Assembly: GCA_016929775.1 (NCBI GenBank)
Contig: JAFGIE010000238.1
Location: 1 to 33,867, forward strand
From: Anaerolineae bacterium
GTDB lineage: Bacteria; Chloroflexota; Anaerolineae; JAFGEY01
DNA length: 33,867 bases
Reading direction: 5' to 3'
Made by a program: the position numbers and the translations under genes. Of this stretch, positions 7,527 to 17,700 are shown piece by piece. The stretch's first letter is position 1. Every line of letters begins with the position of its first letter. The notes beneath the pieces were generated by a model. It was not told where the DNA came from, ran no database searches, and saw nothing but the letters and a program-made list of their open reading frames with translations.

Positions 7527-8216
7527 GTGAACAGCAGCCAGAGGCAAGCGACGCGCGTACAAGACAGCGCCACCCTCTACTGGCCCAGCAACATGAGCCA
7601 CATACTGCTGCTCGCCCTGCAGGACGTGCTCGACGCGCGTGCGCTGGACGCTGTGCTCGACCGAGCTGAGCTGCCGCGTCACGCAGAGGACCTCCCCCTC
7701 GCCAACCCAGGCGCCCGGTTGAGCTACCGCGATATCAGCCACGTGCTGCAGGCCTTGGAGGACGTACACGGCGCCTGCGAGGGCAAGCGCTTGGCGATCC
7801 AGGTCGGGCGTGCCGGGTTCCGCCGTGGGATCGGCGAGTTCGCCGCCCTGTTCGGGTTAGCCGATCTCGATTGTCGCCTGCTGCCCCTCCACATCAAGCT
7901 CGGCGCCGCCTTGGACGCCATGGTCAACGTCCTTGGCGACATCGCGGGCCACCAGGTCCGGGTCGAGGGCAAAGTTGACTGTTTTCTCTGCACGGTCGAG
8001 CACTGTCCGGCGTGCTGGAGCCGACGCGCAGACGCCCCCTGCTGCCACGCCGTCACAGGGCTCTTGGAGGGGTTGGTGGCTTGGATCGGCGGCGAGGACC
8101 GGTATCGCGTCCAAGAGACGGCGTGCATCGCGGCAGGCGCTGCAAGCTGTCGATTCGTGATCGCGCTCCGCCCACCAGGCGAGACCGTGGCGACCGGGCC
8201 TGGGATCAGACCATGA
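7527..8216 (+). CDS. V4R-domain protein, putative small-molecule sensor
   Basis: Soluble 229-residue protein. The C-terminal part, from about residue 145, matches the V4R (vinyl-4-reductase-like) pattern: CFLC..EHCPAC, APCCHAVTGLLEGL, and Y.VQETACIAAGAASCRF. The cysteines may bind metal or ligand. The N-terminal part (SYRDISHVLQALEDVHG, IQVGRAGFRRGIGEF) is typical of V4R and BchJ-like proteins that bind hydrocarbons in XylR/DmpR or act in pigment metabolism. No enzyme motif beyond that is visible. The GTG start at 7527 has GGAG seven bases upstream. Its stop overlaps the next start as ATGA, so it is translationally coupled to the hexapeptide-repeat gene. I infer a sensory role from the kinase neighbourhood. 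Confidence 0.75.
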   Translation: MNSSQRQATRVQDSATLYWPSNMSHILLLALQDVLDARALDAVLDRAELPRHAEDLPLANPGARLSYRDISHVLQALEDVHGACEGKRLAIQVGRAGFRRGIGEFAALFGLADLDCRLLPLHIKLGAALDAMVNVLGDIAGHQVRVEGKVDCFLCTVEHCPACWSRRADAPCCHAVTGLLEGLVAWIGGEDRYRVQETACIAAGAASCRFVIALRPPGETVATGPGIRP

Positions 8217-9490
8217 AACGGGTAGCCCTGCTCGACGACCGCCACATCTATCCTTTCCACGAGCCTGCCCGCGAGCTGCGCGTGCTGAACAAGCCGCTCA
8301 AGCTCCACCAGCGTGATGTGCTCCTCAAGCACTGTGATGCCATGATCGAGCATCGCCGTCTGGAGGAGATCCCGGCGAACGATCGCGCCGAGATGATCGT
8401 CTACCAGGACAACCTATTCTTCGACCAGCCCTTCATCGACGCCTTTCTCGCCGCCGCCAGAGAGCGTGCGTGCGCGTGTCGCGTTGCCTTTCGCCCCGAT
8501 GACCAGGCAATCGCGCGACACGCCGTCTATCTCCAGGACGGCATCCATCGCGAGGGCGACCTGTACGTGGCGAACCTGTGGTACTTTCCGCACGGCGTCG
8601 AGGATCGCGCCCGCCCCCTGGTCGTGGACACGCAGCCGGTCGAGATGGGCAGCTATCACGTTCCGACCTACATGGCCAACGAGAAGGGCGAGATCGTCTA
8701 CGCAGTGCCCATGCGCGCCTTCCTGTCGATCGAGCACTGGTACCACATCTTTCTCGCCAACACGCCCTTTGGGGTCTGGTCGATTGGGGCACGGTTCGAG
8801 GACCGGTTGCACAGCCCCTGGTTCCGGCTGTCGCTGCTATGGCGTGCGATGCTCGAGCGCAAGCAAGTCCTGTCCACCTCTCGCTTGGTCGTCGTGGGCA
8901 AGAACACCAACATCAACCCCACCGCCCGCATCCAGGGTCCGACCAGCATCGGCGACAACTGCTACATCGGTCCGGGCGTCGTCGTCCAAAACAGCATCAT
9001 TGGCAACAATGTCAACCTGCAGCAGGGCGCGCAGGTCATGCTGAGCGTGGTCAGCGACAACTGCTTCTTGCCTTTCCGGGCTGGCGTGTTCATGTCGACG
9101 CTGATGGAGCGCTGTATCGTCGCCCAGAATGCATGTCTGCAGTTGTGCGTACTGGGAAGAGGCACCTTTGTCGGCGCGGGGACGGTCCTCACCGACTTTT
9201 ACCTCGTGCCCAAACCGATCCAGACGATGCGCAACGGCAAGCTCGAATGCGCTGGCACGACCGTGCTGGGCGGCTGCGTGGGGCACAACTGCCGCATCGG
9301 CGCCGGTCTGATCGTCTATCCGGGACGCGTGATCGAGTCGGATACCTGCCTGGTGCGTTCGGACACCCGCAGCGTCATCGTCCGCAACGTCGCCTTTGAA
9401 CAGAGCGACCATCACGCGTGGCGCGATCGCGCACTGCACAAGCCGCTCTATCGGCCCAGCGAGCAGGGCGCACAGCCCTCGAACCGGTAG
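8213..9490 (+). CDS. Left-handed beta-helix protein, nucleotidyltransferase-like
   Basis: A 425-residue protein with two parts. Residues 1 to about 225 resemble a divergent sugar-nucleotidyltransferase region (PFHEPARELRVLNKPL near the N-terminus), but the GxGTRL motif of active enzymes is absent. Residues about 228-400 consist of hexapeptide repeats of a left-handed beta helix (NINPTARIQGPTSIGDNCYIGPGVVV, then SIIGNNVNLQQGAQV, GTFVGAGTVLTD, TTVLGGCVGHNCRIGAGLIVYPG), as in GlmU and many acyltransferases. An acyltransferase, a nucleotidyltransferase of the GlmU type, or a scaffold are all possible. The ATG overlaps the V4R stop codon by four bases (ATGA). A 202-bp gap follows, the largest within the cluster. 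Confidence 0.7.
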   Translation: MKRVALLDDRHIYPFHEPARELRVLNKPLKLHQRDVLLKHCDAMIEHRRLEEIPANDRAEMIVYQDNLFFDQPFIDAFLAAARERACACRVAFRPDDQAIARHAVYLQDGIHREGDLYVANLWYFPHGVEDRARPLVVDTQPVEMGSYHVPTYMANEKGEIVYAVPMRAFLSIEHWYHIFLANTPFGVWSIGARFEDRLHSPWFRLSLLWRAMLERKQVLSTSRLVVVGKNTNINPTARIQGPTSIGDNCYIGPGVVVQNSIIGNNVNLQQGAQVMLSVVSDNCFLPFRAGVFMSTLMERCIVAQNACLQLCVLGRGTFVGAGTVLTDFYLVPKPIQTMRNGKLECAGTTVLGGCVGHNCRIGAGLIVYPGRVIESDTCLVRSDTRSVIVRNVAFEQSDHHAWRDRALHKPLYRPSEQGAQPSNR

Positions 9491-9692
9491 GCAGCTGGCG
9501 TGACCAGAGCAGATCCGGAAGTGGAGCGGGATCATCATCGGAATGGGAGCTGCTAACCGAACAGGAGCTGGGACCAGCGCGACGGTCCCGCACCGCTATC
9601 CGGGCAAGGTCGACGCGCAGCTCCTCCACCTACACAGGCGGCAGGCGGGCAGATAAGGGCCCGAGCAGGACAAGGCGGCAAAGGAGAGGACC
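9491..9692 (+). other. 202-bp intergenic leader with one hairpin
   Basis: The gap before the response regulator gene holds a perfect inverted repeat GGGACC (9570-9575) / GGTCCC (9584-9589) with an eight-base loop, and two GGAGCTG direct copies (9546 and 9564). No T-run follows the hairpin and no convincing sigma-70 hexamers are present. A secondary promoter could lie here but I cannot point to it. AGGAGAGG near 9681-9688 is the ribosome site of the next gene. Confidence 0.4.
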
Positions 9693-10586
9693 ATGGGCAA
9701 GGGGCGGATTCTCGTGGTGGAAGATGATTTCGACATCTCGAACCTGCTTCGCATCTACTTTGATTCCCAGGGCTACGAGGTCACGGTCGCTGCCAAGGGG
9801 GGCGAAGCGCTCGCGCTCTGCCGCCGCAACCTACCGAATGTCATCATCCTCGACATCCAACTGCCCGACATCGACGGATACCAAGTCTGCCGCCGCCTGC
9901 GTGAGAACCTGCGCACCAGCCACATCCCGATCCTGTTTCTCACCCAGCGCGATGAGCGAAGCGACAAGATCACTGGGCTGGAGTTGGGAGCCGACGACTA
10001 TATCACCAAGCCGTTTGACATCGAGGAGCTCAAGCTGCGCGTGCAAAACGCGATCAAGCGTGCGCAGTGGGAGAACCTGACCAGCCCGACGACGGGACTG
10101 CCCAGCGGCAAGTTGATCGAGGAACAGCTCCGCCGCTTGATGCGCCACCAAGAGTGGGCGGTCCTGTACGTGGGCATCAACCACATCGCTGGCTTTAACG
10201 AAGCGTATGGGTTTGTCGCCGGAGACGATGTCTTTCGCTTTGCCGCCATGGTCCTGAGCGACGGCGTCGACCAGTACGGGACAGACGCCGATTTCATCGG
10301 GCACGTGGGCGCCGACAACTTTATGATCATCTCCAAGGTGGAGCATGCCGAGGACATCCGTTCGTACATCACAGAGCGCTTCAAGGATGAGGTAGGCACG
10401 TTCTACTCTTTTCGGGATCGAGAGCGCGGCTACATCGTGCTCAAAGACGAGGATGGACAGGAAAAGCACGTGCCCCTGATGACGCTCGCGGTGGGGATCA
10501 TCACCGCAGATAGCGCACAGTTCGCCGATATCCGCGAGATTACCGAGGTCGCCGCCGCAGAGCGGCGCAAGTACGTCATAGGCTAG
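9693..10586 (+). CDS. Response regulator with degenerate GGDEF domain
   Basis: Receiver plus GGDEF-like protein of 297 residues. The receiver (1-122) is complete: acidic pocket Glu10/Asp11/Asp12, phospho-acceptor Asp54, Thr84 and Lys106. The second domain (about 130-297) aligns with diguanylate cyclases (TTGLPSGKLIEEQL, then YVGINHIAGFNEAYGFVAGDDVF), but the active-site loop GG[D/E]EF reads GADNF at 206-210, losing the second Gly and the catalytic Glu. Cyclic-di-GMP synthesis is therefore unlikely; a binding, dimerisation or partner role is more plausible. An extension with YIVLKDEDGQEKHVPLMTLAVGII completes the fold. AGGAGAGG lies just before the ATG. It stands directly ahead of the giant kinase and is a plausible phosphate acceptor for it. 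Confidence 0.88.
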   Translation: MGKGRILVVEDDFDISNLLRIYFDSQGYEVTVAAKGGEALALCRRNLPNVIILDIQLPDIDGYQVCRRLRENLRTSHIPILFLTQRDERSDKITGLELGADDYITKPFDIEELKLRVQNAIKRAQWENLTSPTTGLPSGKLIEEQLRRLMRHQEWAVLYVGINHIAGFNEAYGFVAGDDVFRFAAMVLSDGVDQYGTDADFIGHVGADNFMIISKVEHAEDIRSYITERFKDEVGTFYSFRDRERGYIVLKDEDGQEKHVPLMTLAVGIITADSAQFADIREITEVAAAERRKYVIG

Positions 10587-10648
10587 GCTGCCCGAGCATG
10601 GCGGGATACGCGCGCTGGTCTAGCGCCGCCCCGCGCACGGAGAAGCCG

Positions 10649-13600
10649 GTGAGTCAAGAACTGGGATCCACCTCGCAACCAGATCAGGCACGTGTCCTGG
10701 ACCAGCTCGTCCAGGCGAGCGCGCAGCTCGTGCAAGCGGACTATTGCGCGTTCTATGCCTGCGAGCGCGACCAGCGCCAACCGATCTCTATCGCGCAGCA
10801 CACGACCCTCCAAGATGACGGGCCCTACGCCGACCAGGCACAGGCCCTGGCGCGCGCCGCGATCGACGGCGCACACGCGGTCCTGATCCCTGAACAGCGC
10901 GCCAGGGGCCTGCGTTCCTTGCTGGCGGTCCCCGTGGGAGGTGGTGAGCGTCCCTACGGCGCGCTGGTCGCCGGCGCGCTTCGCCCGTATGCTTTCGATC
11001 AGGCCGACCAGATCCTGCTCTCTACGCTAGCCGAGCAAGCTGCCATCGCGATCGAGAATGCGCGCCTCTACGAGAGCACTGCGCTGCGCGTACGCGAGCT
11101 GACCATCCTGAACGAGATCGGGCGGACGATCATCGCCAGCCTCGACGTCGACGTGACCCTCAAGGCGATCATGCGACAGGTGCAGGAGAGCTTTGACGTC
11201 GAATCGGGATCGCTGCTGCTCGTCGAGGACGACCGGCTCGTCTTCCAGATCTCGTTTGGTCCAGCTGGCGAACAGGTCAAGAGCCTATCGCTGCAGGTGG
11301 GACAGGGGATCGCCGGCTGGGTCGCCGAGACGGGAACCAGCGTGCTCGTCTCCGACGCCAAGGAAGACGCACGCCATTACGCGGGCGTCGACAAGCTGAC
11401 GGGCTATGAGACGCGCTCCCTGCTGTGCGTCCCGCTCAAGAGCGCTGCGGATCACGTGATCGGCGTGATCGAGATCATGAACCCGCGCGACGGGAGCGCG
11501 TTTACCGACCAGGACCGCAAGTTGCTCGAGTCGGTGGGCACGTTTGCCGTGGTGGCGATCCAGAACGCCCAGCTCTTCAGCGCGACCAACGCGATGACCG
11601 GGAACCTGGGACGGCTGGTCGCCGAGCGGACTGAGGCATTGGCCCGCGCTAATGAGCAGCTGACCAGCGAGCGTGACCGGCTGAACCTGCTCTACCTGAT
11701 CGTACGCGAGCTGTCGGGCAGCCTGGACCCCGAACGCGCCCTGAGCCGCACGCTGGTCCTGATCAACCGGGCCCTGCGCGCCGACGAAGGCTATGTCCTG
11801 CTGCAGGACATCGGGCGCCAGTACCTCGTCTACCGGGCCCTGTTCAGTGAGACGCCCCCCGCCGATGGTGTGGCGTTCCCGGCGCCACGCATGGGCGACA
11901 GCATCGACCATCGATCCGACACGGGCCTGATCGGCTGGCTCGTTTCGCACCAGGACTCGATCCGGATCGCCGACGTCTCGGGCGCCCCCCACCTGCACCT
12001 CGTGCCCAACCAGGACCGGTGGCACCGCTCCCTGCTCGCGGCGCCCTTGTTGACGGGCGCCGACATCGCCGGCGCGATCGTGTTCTATCACAGCGCGCCC
12101 AACCACTTCACCGTAGACCACCAACGGCTGTTCGACGCCGTCGCGGCGCAGATCGCGATCGCGGCGAGCAACGCCGAGATGTTCCGCCTGCTACGAGAAG
12201 CGGCGGATCGCCTGGGCATCATGCTCCGCTCTCAACAACTGGAAGCCGCCAAGAGCCACGCCATCCTCGAAGGCGTGGCAGACGGCGTGATGGTCACCGA
12301 CGCCCAAGGCGAGGTCACGCTCTTCAATGCCGCCGCCGAGCGGATCCTGCAGGTCCATCGGGCGGACATCATCGGTCACTCCTCCGCCGAGGTGTCGGGC
12401 ATCTTTGGCTTGGCGGGCACATCCTGGACCCACCTAACCGACCTGTGGGGCAAGAGCACCCTACAGGCGGATGGGCGGGCGCTGTATGACGAGCGACTGG
12501 AGCTGGATGGGCGGAGCGTCAGCATGCGCGTCGCACCCGTCGTGCGCCAGGGCACGTTCCAGGGCACCGTATCGGTCTTTCGCGACATCACCAAGGAGGT
12601 CGAGCTCGACCGGATGAAGAGCGAGTTCGTCTCCAGCGTGTCCCACGAACTGCGCACGCCCATGACGTCGATCAAGGGCTACATCGATCTGCTGTACAGC
12701 GGCATGGCTGGATCGGTCAGCGAAGGACAGAAGCGATTCCTGCAGATCATCAAGACAAACGCCGATCGCCTGACCCTGCTCGTGAACGATCTGCTCGACA
12801 TCTCGCGCATCGAGACGGGGCGGCTCAAGCTGACCATCGAGTCGGTCGATCCGAGCTACATCGTCGACCTCGTGCTCAGCAGCCACATGCCCGACGCCGC
12901 CAGGCGACAGCAGACGCTGACCAGTGCGATCGACGAGCCGCTCCCTCACGTGCGCGCCGATCCGGATCGGATGACCCAGGTCCTGACCAACTTGGTGAGC
13001 AACGCGATCCAGTACACGCCTGCCGGGGGAACGATCACGGTGAGCGCCGCGGTGAAGGGCGATTTCCTCCACCTCTCTGTGCAGGACAACGGCATCGGCA
13101 TCAAAGACGAGGACAAGCCCAAGCTCTTCTCGCGGTTCTTCCGCGCGGACACACCGCTGGTGCAGGCGCGCAGCGGCACTGGGCTGGGCCTGGCGATCGT
13201 CAAGTCGATCGTCGAGCTCCAGGGAGGCGAGATCTGGTTCGACAGCACATTCGGCACAGGAAGCACGTTCGGTTTCAGCCTGCCGCTCGCCGATCAGGCG
13301 GGCCTCGACGCCGCACGGCGCGAGTTCCGCATGATCAGCTATCGCCAGCAGGACAAGCGGATCCTGCTCGTCGAGAGCCAGGTCGAGATCGCCGACGCGA
13401 TCGCACACCGGCTGCGAACGCAGGGCGGGTACCTCGTCCACGTCGAGCGATCGGGACGCGACGCCCTGCGGTACCTCGCACGCACTGACCCGTCCAGCGA
13501 TCTGATCTTGCTCGACCTCGACCTGCCCGAGATGGAGGGGATGGAGCTGCTGCAGCACATCGTGGGACATGGCTCGCTCGCCGCGATCCCGGTGCTCGCA

Positions 13601-14134
13601 CTCTCGCTGTCCCACGACGTGCAAGGCGACCGCCCCTCCGACACGACCGCCTACGTCTCGCGCCCGGTGCGCGCGCACCGGTTGCTGGAAGCGGTCAATG
13701 CCGTCTTTGCCGAAAAGGTCGAAGACCTCGACCGGACCGCCGGCAGTGTCATGATCGCCGAGACGGATAATCAGCTCGCCGAGCTGTTCACCATGGTGCT
13801 GACCCAGAAAGGCTACACGGTCGACATCCAGCGCGACCTGTCGAACCTGCCCAGCATCGCGTGCGACGTCCAGCCCGATATGATCCTGCTCGACGTCACA
13901 CAGCCCGACCAAGCTGGCTTTGACGTCTTGCGCACGCTCAAGGAGCGCGCGGACACACGCAAGATCCCCGTGCTGGTGGTCACGAGCACGGCGCTCGACA
14001 TGCAGGCACAGCGCCAACAGGATCTCGACGTCAATGCCTTCGAGTTCGTGGACGGTCCGGTGGAGGTGCAGGACCTGTTTGCAGAGATCAAGCACGTGCT
14101 CGACGAAACCGACACGCAGAACGATGCGTCCTAG
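10649..14134 (+). CDS. Giant hybrid histidine kinase: GAF3-PAS-HisKA-HATPase-REC2 (pseudo-receivers)
   Basis: Soluble 1161-residue kinase without membrane segments. Order from the GTG start: GAF-like (about 10-140), GAF (145-314), short coiled coil, GAF (344-511), PAS (531-650), HisKA (655-724) with phospho-His666 in SHELRTP, HATPase (760-880) with intact NLVSNA, DNGIGI and GTGLGL boxes, then two receivers. Both receivers keep the acceptor Asp (LILLDLDLPEMEG and MILLDVTQPDQAG) but have lost part of the acidic pair (VES, AET) and the invariant Lys (Arg in YVSRPV, Asp in FVDGPV). They probably cannot be phosphorylated normally and may serve as docking modules. The GTG at 10649 has GGAG six bases upstream; an ATG 51 bases earlier lacks a ribosome site. 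A hairpin (GCGCCG/CGGCGC, 14134-14152) overlaps the stop codon. Confidence 0.88.
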   Translation: MSQELGSTSQPDQARVLDQLVQASAQLVQADYCAFYACERDQRQPISIAQHTTLQDDGPYADQAQALARAAIDGAHAVLIPEQRARGLRSLLAVPVGGGERPYGALVAGALRPYAFDQADQILLSTLAEQAAIAIENARLYESTALRVRELTILNEIGRTIIASLDVDVTLKAIMRQVQESFDVESGSLLLVEDDRLVFQISFGPAGEQVKSLSLQVGQGIAGWVAETGTSVLVSDAKEDARHYAGVDKLTGYETRSLLCVPLKSAADHVIGVIEIMNPRDGSAFTDQDRKLLESVGTFAVVAIQNAQLFSATNAMTGNLGRLVAERTEALARANEQLTSERDRLNLLYLIVRELSGSLDPERALSRTLVLINRALRADEGYVLLQDIGRQYLVYRALFSETPPADGVAFPAPRMGDSIDHRSDTGLIGWLVSHQDSIRIADVSGAPHLHLVPNQDRWHRSLLAAPLLTGADIAGAIVFYHSAPNHFTVDHQRLFDAVAAQIAIAASNAEMFRLLREAADRLGIMLRSQQLEAAKSHAILEGVADGVMVTDAQGEVTLFNAAAERILQVHRADIIGHSSAEVSGIFGLAGTSWTHLTDLWGKSTLQADGRALYDERLELDGRSVSMRVAPVVRQGTFQGTVSVFRDITKEVELDRMKSEFVSSVSHELRTPMTSIKGYIDLLYSGMAGSVSEGQKRFLQIIKTNADRLTLLVNDLLDISRIETGRLKLTIESVDPSYIVDLVLSSHMPDAARRQQTLTSAIDEPLPHVRADPDRMTQVLTNLVSNAIQYTPAGGTITVSAAVKGDFLHLSVQDNGIGIKDEDKPKLFSRFFRADTPLVQARSGTGLGLAIVKSIVELQGGEIWFDSTFGTGSTFGFSLPLADQAGLDAARREFRMISYRQQDKRILLVESQVEIADAIAHRLRTQGGYLVHVERSGRDALRYLARTDPSSDLILLDLDLPEMEGMELLQHIVGHGSLAAIPVLALSLSHDVQGDRPSDTTAYVSRPVRAHRLLEAVNAVFAEKVEDLDRTAGSVMIAETDNQLAELFTMVLTQKGYTVDIQRDLSNLPSIACDVQPDMILLDVTQPDQAGFDVLRTLKERADTRKIPVLVVTSTALDMQAQRQQDLDVNAFEFVDGPVEVQDLFAEIKHVLDETDTQNDAS

Positions 14135-14177
14135 CGCCGTTCTGCGCGGCGCACGGGCGTGATCAGAGAGCAGACGC

Positions 14178-14744
14178 ATGCAGTATGGCGCAGTAGTGCG
14201 GAGCAAGCCAGGGAACACGGTATCGGGCGACACGTTCCTCTATCGCGAGGACCCGCGGCACACGCTCGTCGCCCTGATCGATGGGCTGGGCGCCGGGCAG
14301 GATGCCTACGCCGCGGCGCAGCGCGCCCGCGCCTGCGTGCGCCAGCACTGCGATCTGGCGCTGACCGATCTCCTGATGCGCTGTCACGCGGCGCTGCGCG
14401 GCACGCGAGGCGCGGTGATGATGTTGATGCGCGTCGAACACGACTGCGGCACGGTATCCTTTGCGGGTGTGGGCAACGTCGGCGTCAGGGCCTTCAGCGA
14501 GGCGCCGATCGCGCCGCTCTCCCGACACGGCATCGTCGGCTACCAGCTGCGCGAGGTGCGTGGGTACAGCTACCCCTATGCCGTGGGCGACGTGTTCATC
14601 CTGTACTCAGACGGCATCGCGGCGTCCTTTCGCGTGGACGAAGGATGGGTCTGCGATCCAAGGACCGATCTGCAGCAGGTCGCAGAGCAGATCGCCGATC
14701 AGTATGGCATGGACGATGACCTGACCGTGGTCGTCGTGCGGTAG
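14178..14744 (+). CDS. SpoIIE/RsbX-like PP2C phosphatase
   Basis: Stand-alone PP2C-type Ser/Thr phosphatase domain of 188 residues, the size of RsbX. Metal-ligand positions are recognisable: Asp18 in SGD, Asp35-Gly36 in LIDGLGAG, and the terminal Asp cluster 179-181 followed by LTVVVVR. The middle GVGNVGVR matches the core G-x-G-N strand, and YSDGI is the fourth motif. RsbX and SpoIIE relatives dephosphorylate STAS-domain proteins in partner-switching control of sigma factors or stressosomes. No STAS or anti-sigma kinase gene is present here, but the next gene, nine bases downstream, may begin with an RsbRD-type domain, so a stressosome-like link is a reasonable inference. The ATG has only a weak AGAGAG upstream. 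Confidence 0.85.
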   Translation: MQYGAVVRSKPGNTVSGDTFLYREDPRHTLVALIDGLGAGQDAYAAAQRARACVRQHCDLALTDLLMRCHAALRGTRGAVMMLMRVEHDCGTVSFAGVGNVGVRAFSEAPIAPLSRHGIVGYQLREVRGYSYPYAVGDVFILYSDGIAASFRVDEGWVCDPRTDLQQVAEQIADQYGMDDDLTVVVVR

Positions 14745-14753
14745 CCGCGACAA

Positions 14754-17700
14754 GTGAGCGACATGGCGTCTCCTACTCTGGCAGACTGGGTCAAAGTGCA
14801 TCGCGCGGACATTTTCAAAGAGTGCGCGCTGGCTGCGCACAGCCAGCAGGTCGCCGCGCCTGCCGATCGGGCCCTGGCGCCGCTTTGCCATGTCGTCCTG
14901 GACGCCTTGGCGAGCGAGCACATGCGCTCGCGGGCGCTCTTGGCCTGGGCGCACGACTGCCAGGCGTGGGGCATCGCGCTGCCCGATGCGCTCCGGGTGT
15001 CGGCTGTGGCGCGCGCCGCCGTCGAAGCAGCCGTACGGCGACAGGACGGCGCCCCGCGCGCGCAGCAGGCCCGCGACGAGCTGCACATGGTCTTCGAGCA
15101 GATCGTGCAGCACCTGGCAGAGAGCTATGCCCTGCAGGGCGATCCGGAGCACGGGGCAGAGAGAGCAGACCGGGCGTTGGACCGGCTCAACGTAGTCTAT
15201 GACATCTCGCAGGCTTTCAGCAGCGCCCTCACCGACGACATGCAGGTCCTCGACCTCCTTGCCGCCGAATTGAGCCAGGGGCTCGCTGCCGCGCACTGTG
15301 CGATCTGGCTGAGTGACCTCGGACCGCCAATCCCTGCCGCGCTCTATGCGCGCGACCCAGCCTTCGCCCCTGTACTGCCCGATCAGCTGACCGACAGCGC
15401 CTTCGCCGACGCCATGCGCGGCGCGCCCGTACGCGTGCTCGTCCGCGGCGAAGGGCTTACCCCTCCCGATACAGCGTTGCTTGACGGCTTGCAGGCGCAC
15501 ACGCTCCTGCTCGCCCCCCTGTTTGTCCAAGAGATCGCGATCGGCGTGCTCACGTTGAGCCGCGATGCGACGGGCCCCGTCTTTGACGCCGCAGAGGTCA
15601 CGCTTGTCGCGTCCGCGATCACCCAGGCCGAAATCGCCGTGCAGAACGCCGGTCTGTACGCCGAGATCCGCCACCTCAACCGCAGCCTGGAGATACGCGT
15701 CGCGTCGCGTACCCGCGAGCTACAGCGCGAAAAGGAACACGTTCAGACGCTCTATGCGATCGGGCAGGAACTGAGCACCAGCCTCGATCTCGACCAGACG
15801 CTCGAGGACACGCTGCGCCTGGTGACACACGCAGTCGGCGCCGCGCACGGCGCGATCGTGATCCTCGAGCACGAGGCGCAAGCCCTGACGTACGCCGCAC
15901 GCATGGGCGACCTGGACCTGGCGCTGTCCGATGCGTGGCCCACGCCGGGCAGCGCAGGCACAGGCATCATCCCCTGGGTGATCGACCGCCGCCAACCCGT
16001 GCTGATCCTGGATGCCGCGCACGATGCGCGCTGCACGTCGATCCTCGCCTGCCAGCCGCAGCTGCGCTCGCTGATTGCCTCCCCGCTCGTGGTGGGCGAA
16101 GACCTGCACGGCGTGCTGGTCGTCGCTGGAGATCAGCCGCGTGCGTTCGATCCCGAGCAGCAACGCCTGGTCACCGCCGCCGCGCACCAGATCGCACAGG
16201 CTGTCCACAACGCGCTGCTCTACCGCCGCGAGCAGGAGGATCGCAGCAAGACGCAGGCGATGCTGCAGTCGATCGCCGACGGCGTGATCGTCAATGACAT
16301 GCAGGACCGGGTGATCGCCATCAACGCAGCGGCGCAAGAGATCCTGGGAGAGCGCGCCGATGCCGTCCTCGGGCAGAGCGTCTGGCGGCTGTTCGACGTG
16401 TTCGAGAGCAACGGGCGCCGCGCAGCCCTCTCTGCGCTGAGCCAGATCAGCGCGGCGCCGCTGAGCGCAGTGGGCAGCATGCTCGAGACCACCCTCGAAA
16501 CGGAGGACAAGGTGGTCAGCGCACGCATGGCGCCCGTCGTCAGCGAGACGAGCCAAGCGCTGGGGGTTGTCACCGCCTTGCGCGACATCACTCGTGAGGT
16601 CGAGGCCGATCGCGCCAAGAGCGAGTTTGTCTCGACCGTCTCGCACGAGCTGCGCACACCGCTCACCTCGATCAAGGGCTACACCGACCTGATCTATGTC
16701 GGCGCCGTAGGCATGATCAACGAGCAGCAGCGCCGCTTCCTGGCGATCATCCGCAACAACTCGGACCGGCTCACGGCGCTGATCAACGACCTGCTCGACA
16801 TCTCCCGCATCGACTCGGGCCGCGTCCATCTACAGATCGAGCCGCACGACCCGACGGACATTGTGCGCGAGGTCGTGGACTCGATGCGGGACCAGATTCA
16901 CGCCAAGGGCCTCGTGCTCAACCTCGACCTGCCCGAAGGCCTGCCCGAGATCATGGGCGATCGCGTGCGACTGGTGCAGGTCGTCACCAACCTGATGAAC
17001 AACGCCCTCAAGTACACCGACGCGGGCTGGATCGGCGTGTCCTTGTCCACGCTTGGGGGCGCGGTGCGCCTCGACGTCGCCGACAGCGGCATCGGCATCG
17101 CGCGCCACGATCAGGGTCGGATCTTTGAGCGCTTTTACCGCGCCGACACGCCGGTCATGGAGGGCCGAGGCGGCACGGGCCTGGGTTTGTCGATTGCCAA
17201 GGAACTGGTCGAGCTACACGGCGGACGGGTGTGGGTCAAGAGCGAGGTCGGCGTGGGCAGCACGTTCACCGTCGTGCTCCCCGCGGCGACCCACGACCTG
17301 CCCGCCAGCGTGGACGAGGAACCATCCACAGGGGCGCCCAAGATCCTGGTCGTCGACGACGAGCGAGACATCCTCGCCTTGCTGCGCCACCAGTTGACGA
17401 CGCAAGGTTATCACGTGATCACGGCATCGACCGGCAGCGAGGCGATCGCGCGAGCAGAGCGTGAGCAGCCCGACCTGATTACGCTCGACATCTTTTTGCC
17501 CGACCGGCACGGGTTCGACGTGCTGCGTGAGCTGAAGGAGCGCCCAGAGACGCAGCACATCCCGGTGATCATCCTCACCGTGGCGCAGGACGAGACGAAC
17601 GGCTATCGTCTTGGCGCCCTGGACTACATCGTCAAGCCGCTCGACGAACGGCGCCTGCTCGATAGCATCTCGCGCATCTTGGAGCGCAAGGGCACGATCT

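Noticed and set aside
9570..9589. Hairpin GGGACC/GGTCCC as a terminator splitting the signalling cluster
   Set aside because: No T-run follows, and the stem is only six pairs; I could not show that transcription ends there.
10080..10586. Active diguanylate cyclase
   Set aside because: The GGDEF loop is GADNF, lacking the catalytic Glu and the second Gly.
14134..14152. Hairpin GCGCCG/CGGCGC at the stop of the first giant kinase as a terminator
   Set aside because: There is no T-run and the next gene starts 26 bases later on the same strand, so read-through is more likely.
12461..14233. Long antisense open frame (590 codons) over the first giant kinase
   Set aside because: It is opposite a kinase with clear domains; high-GC coding DNA often leaves the antisense strand free of stops, and the translation shows no family pattern.
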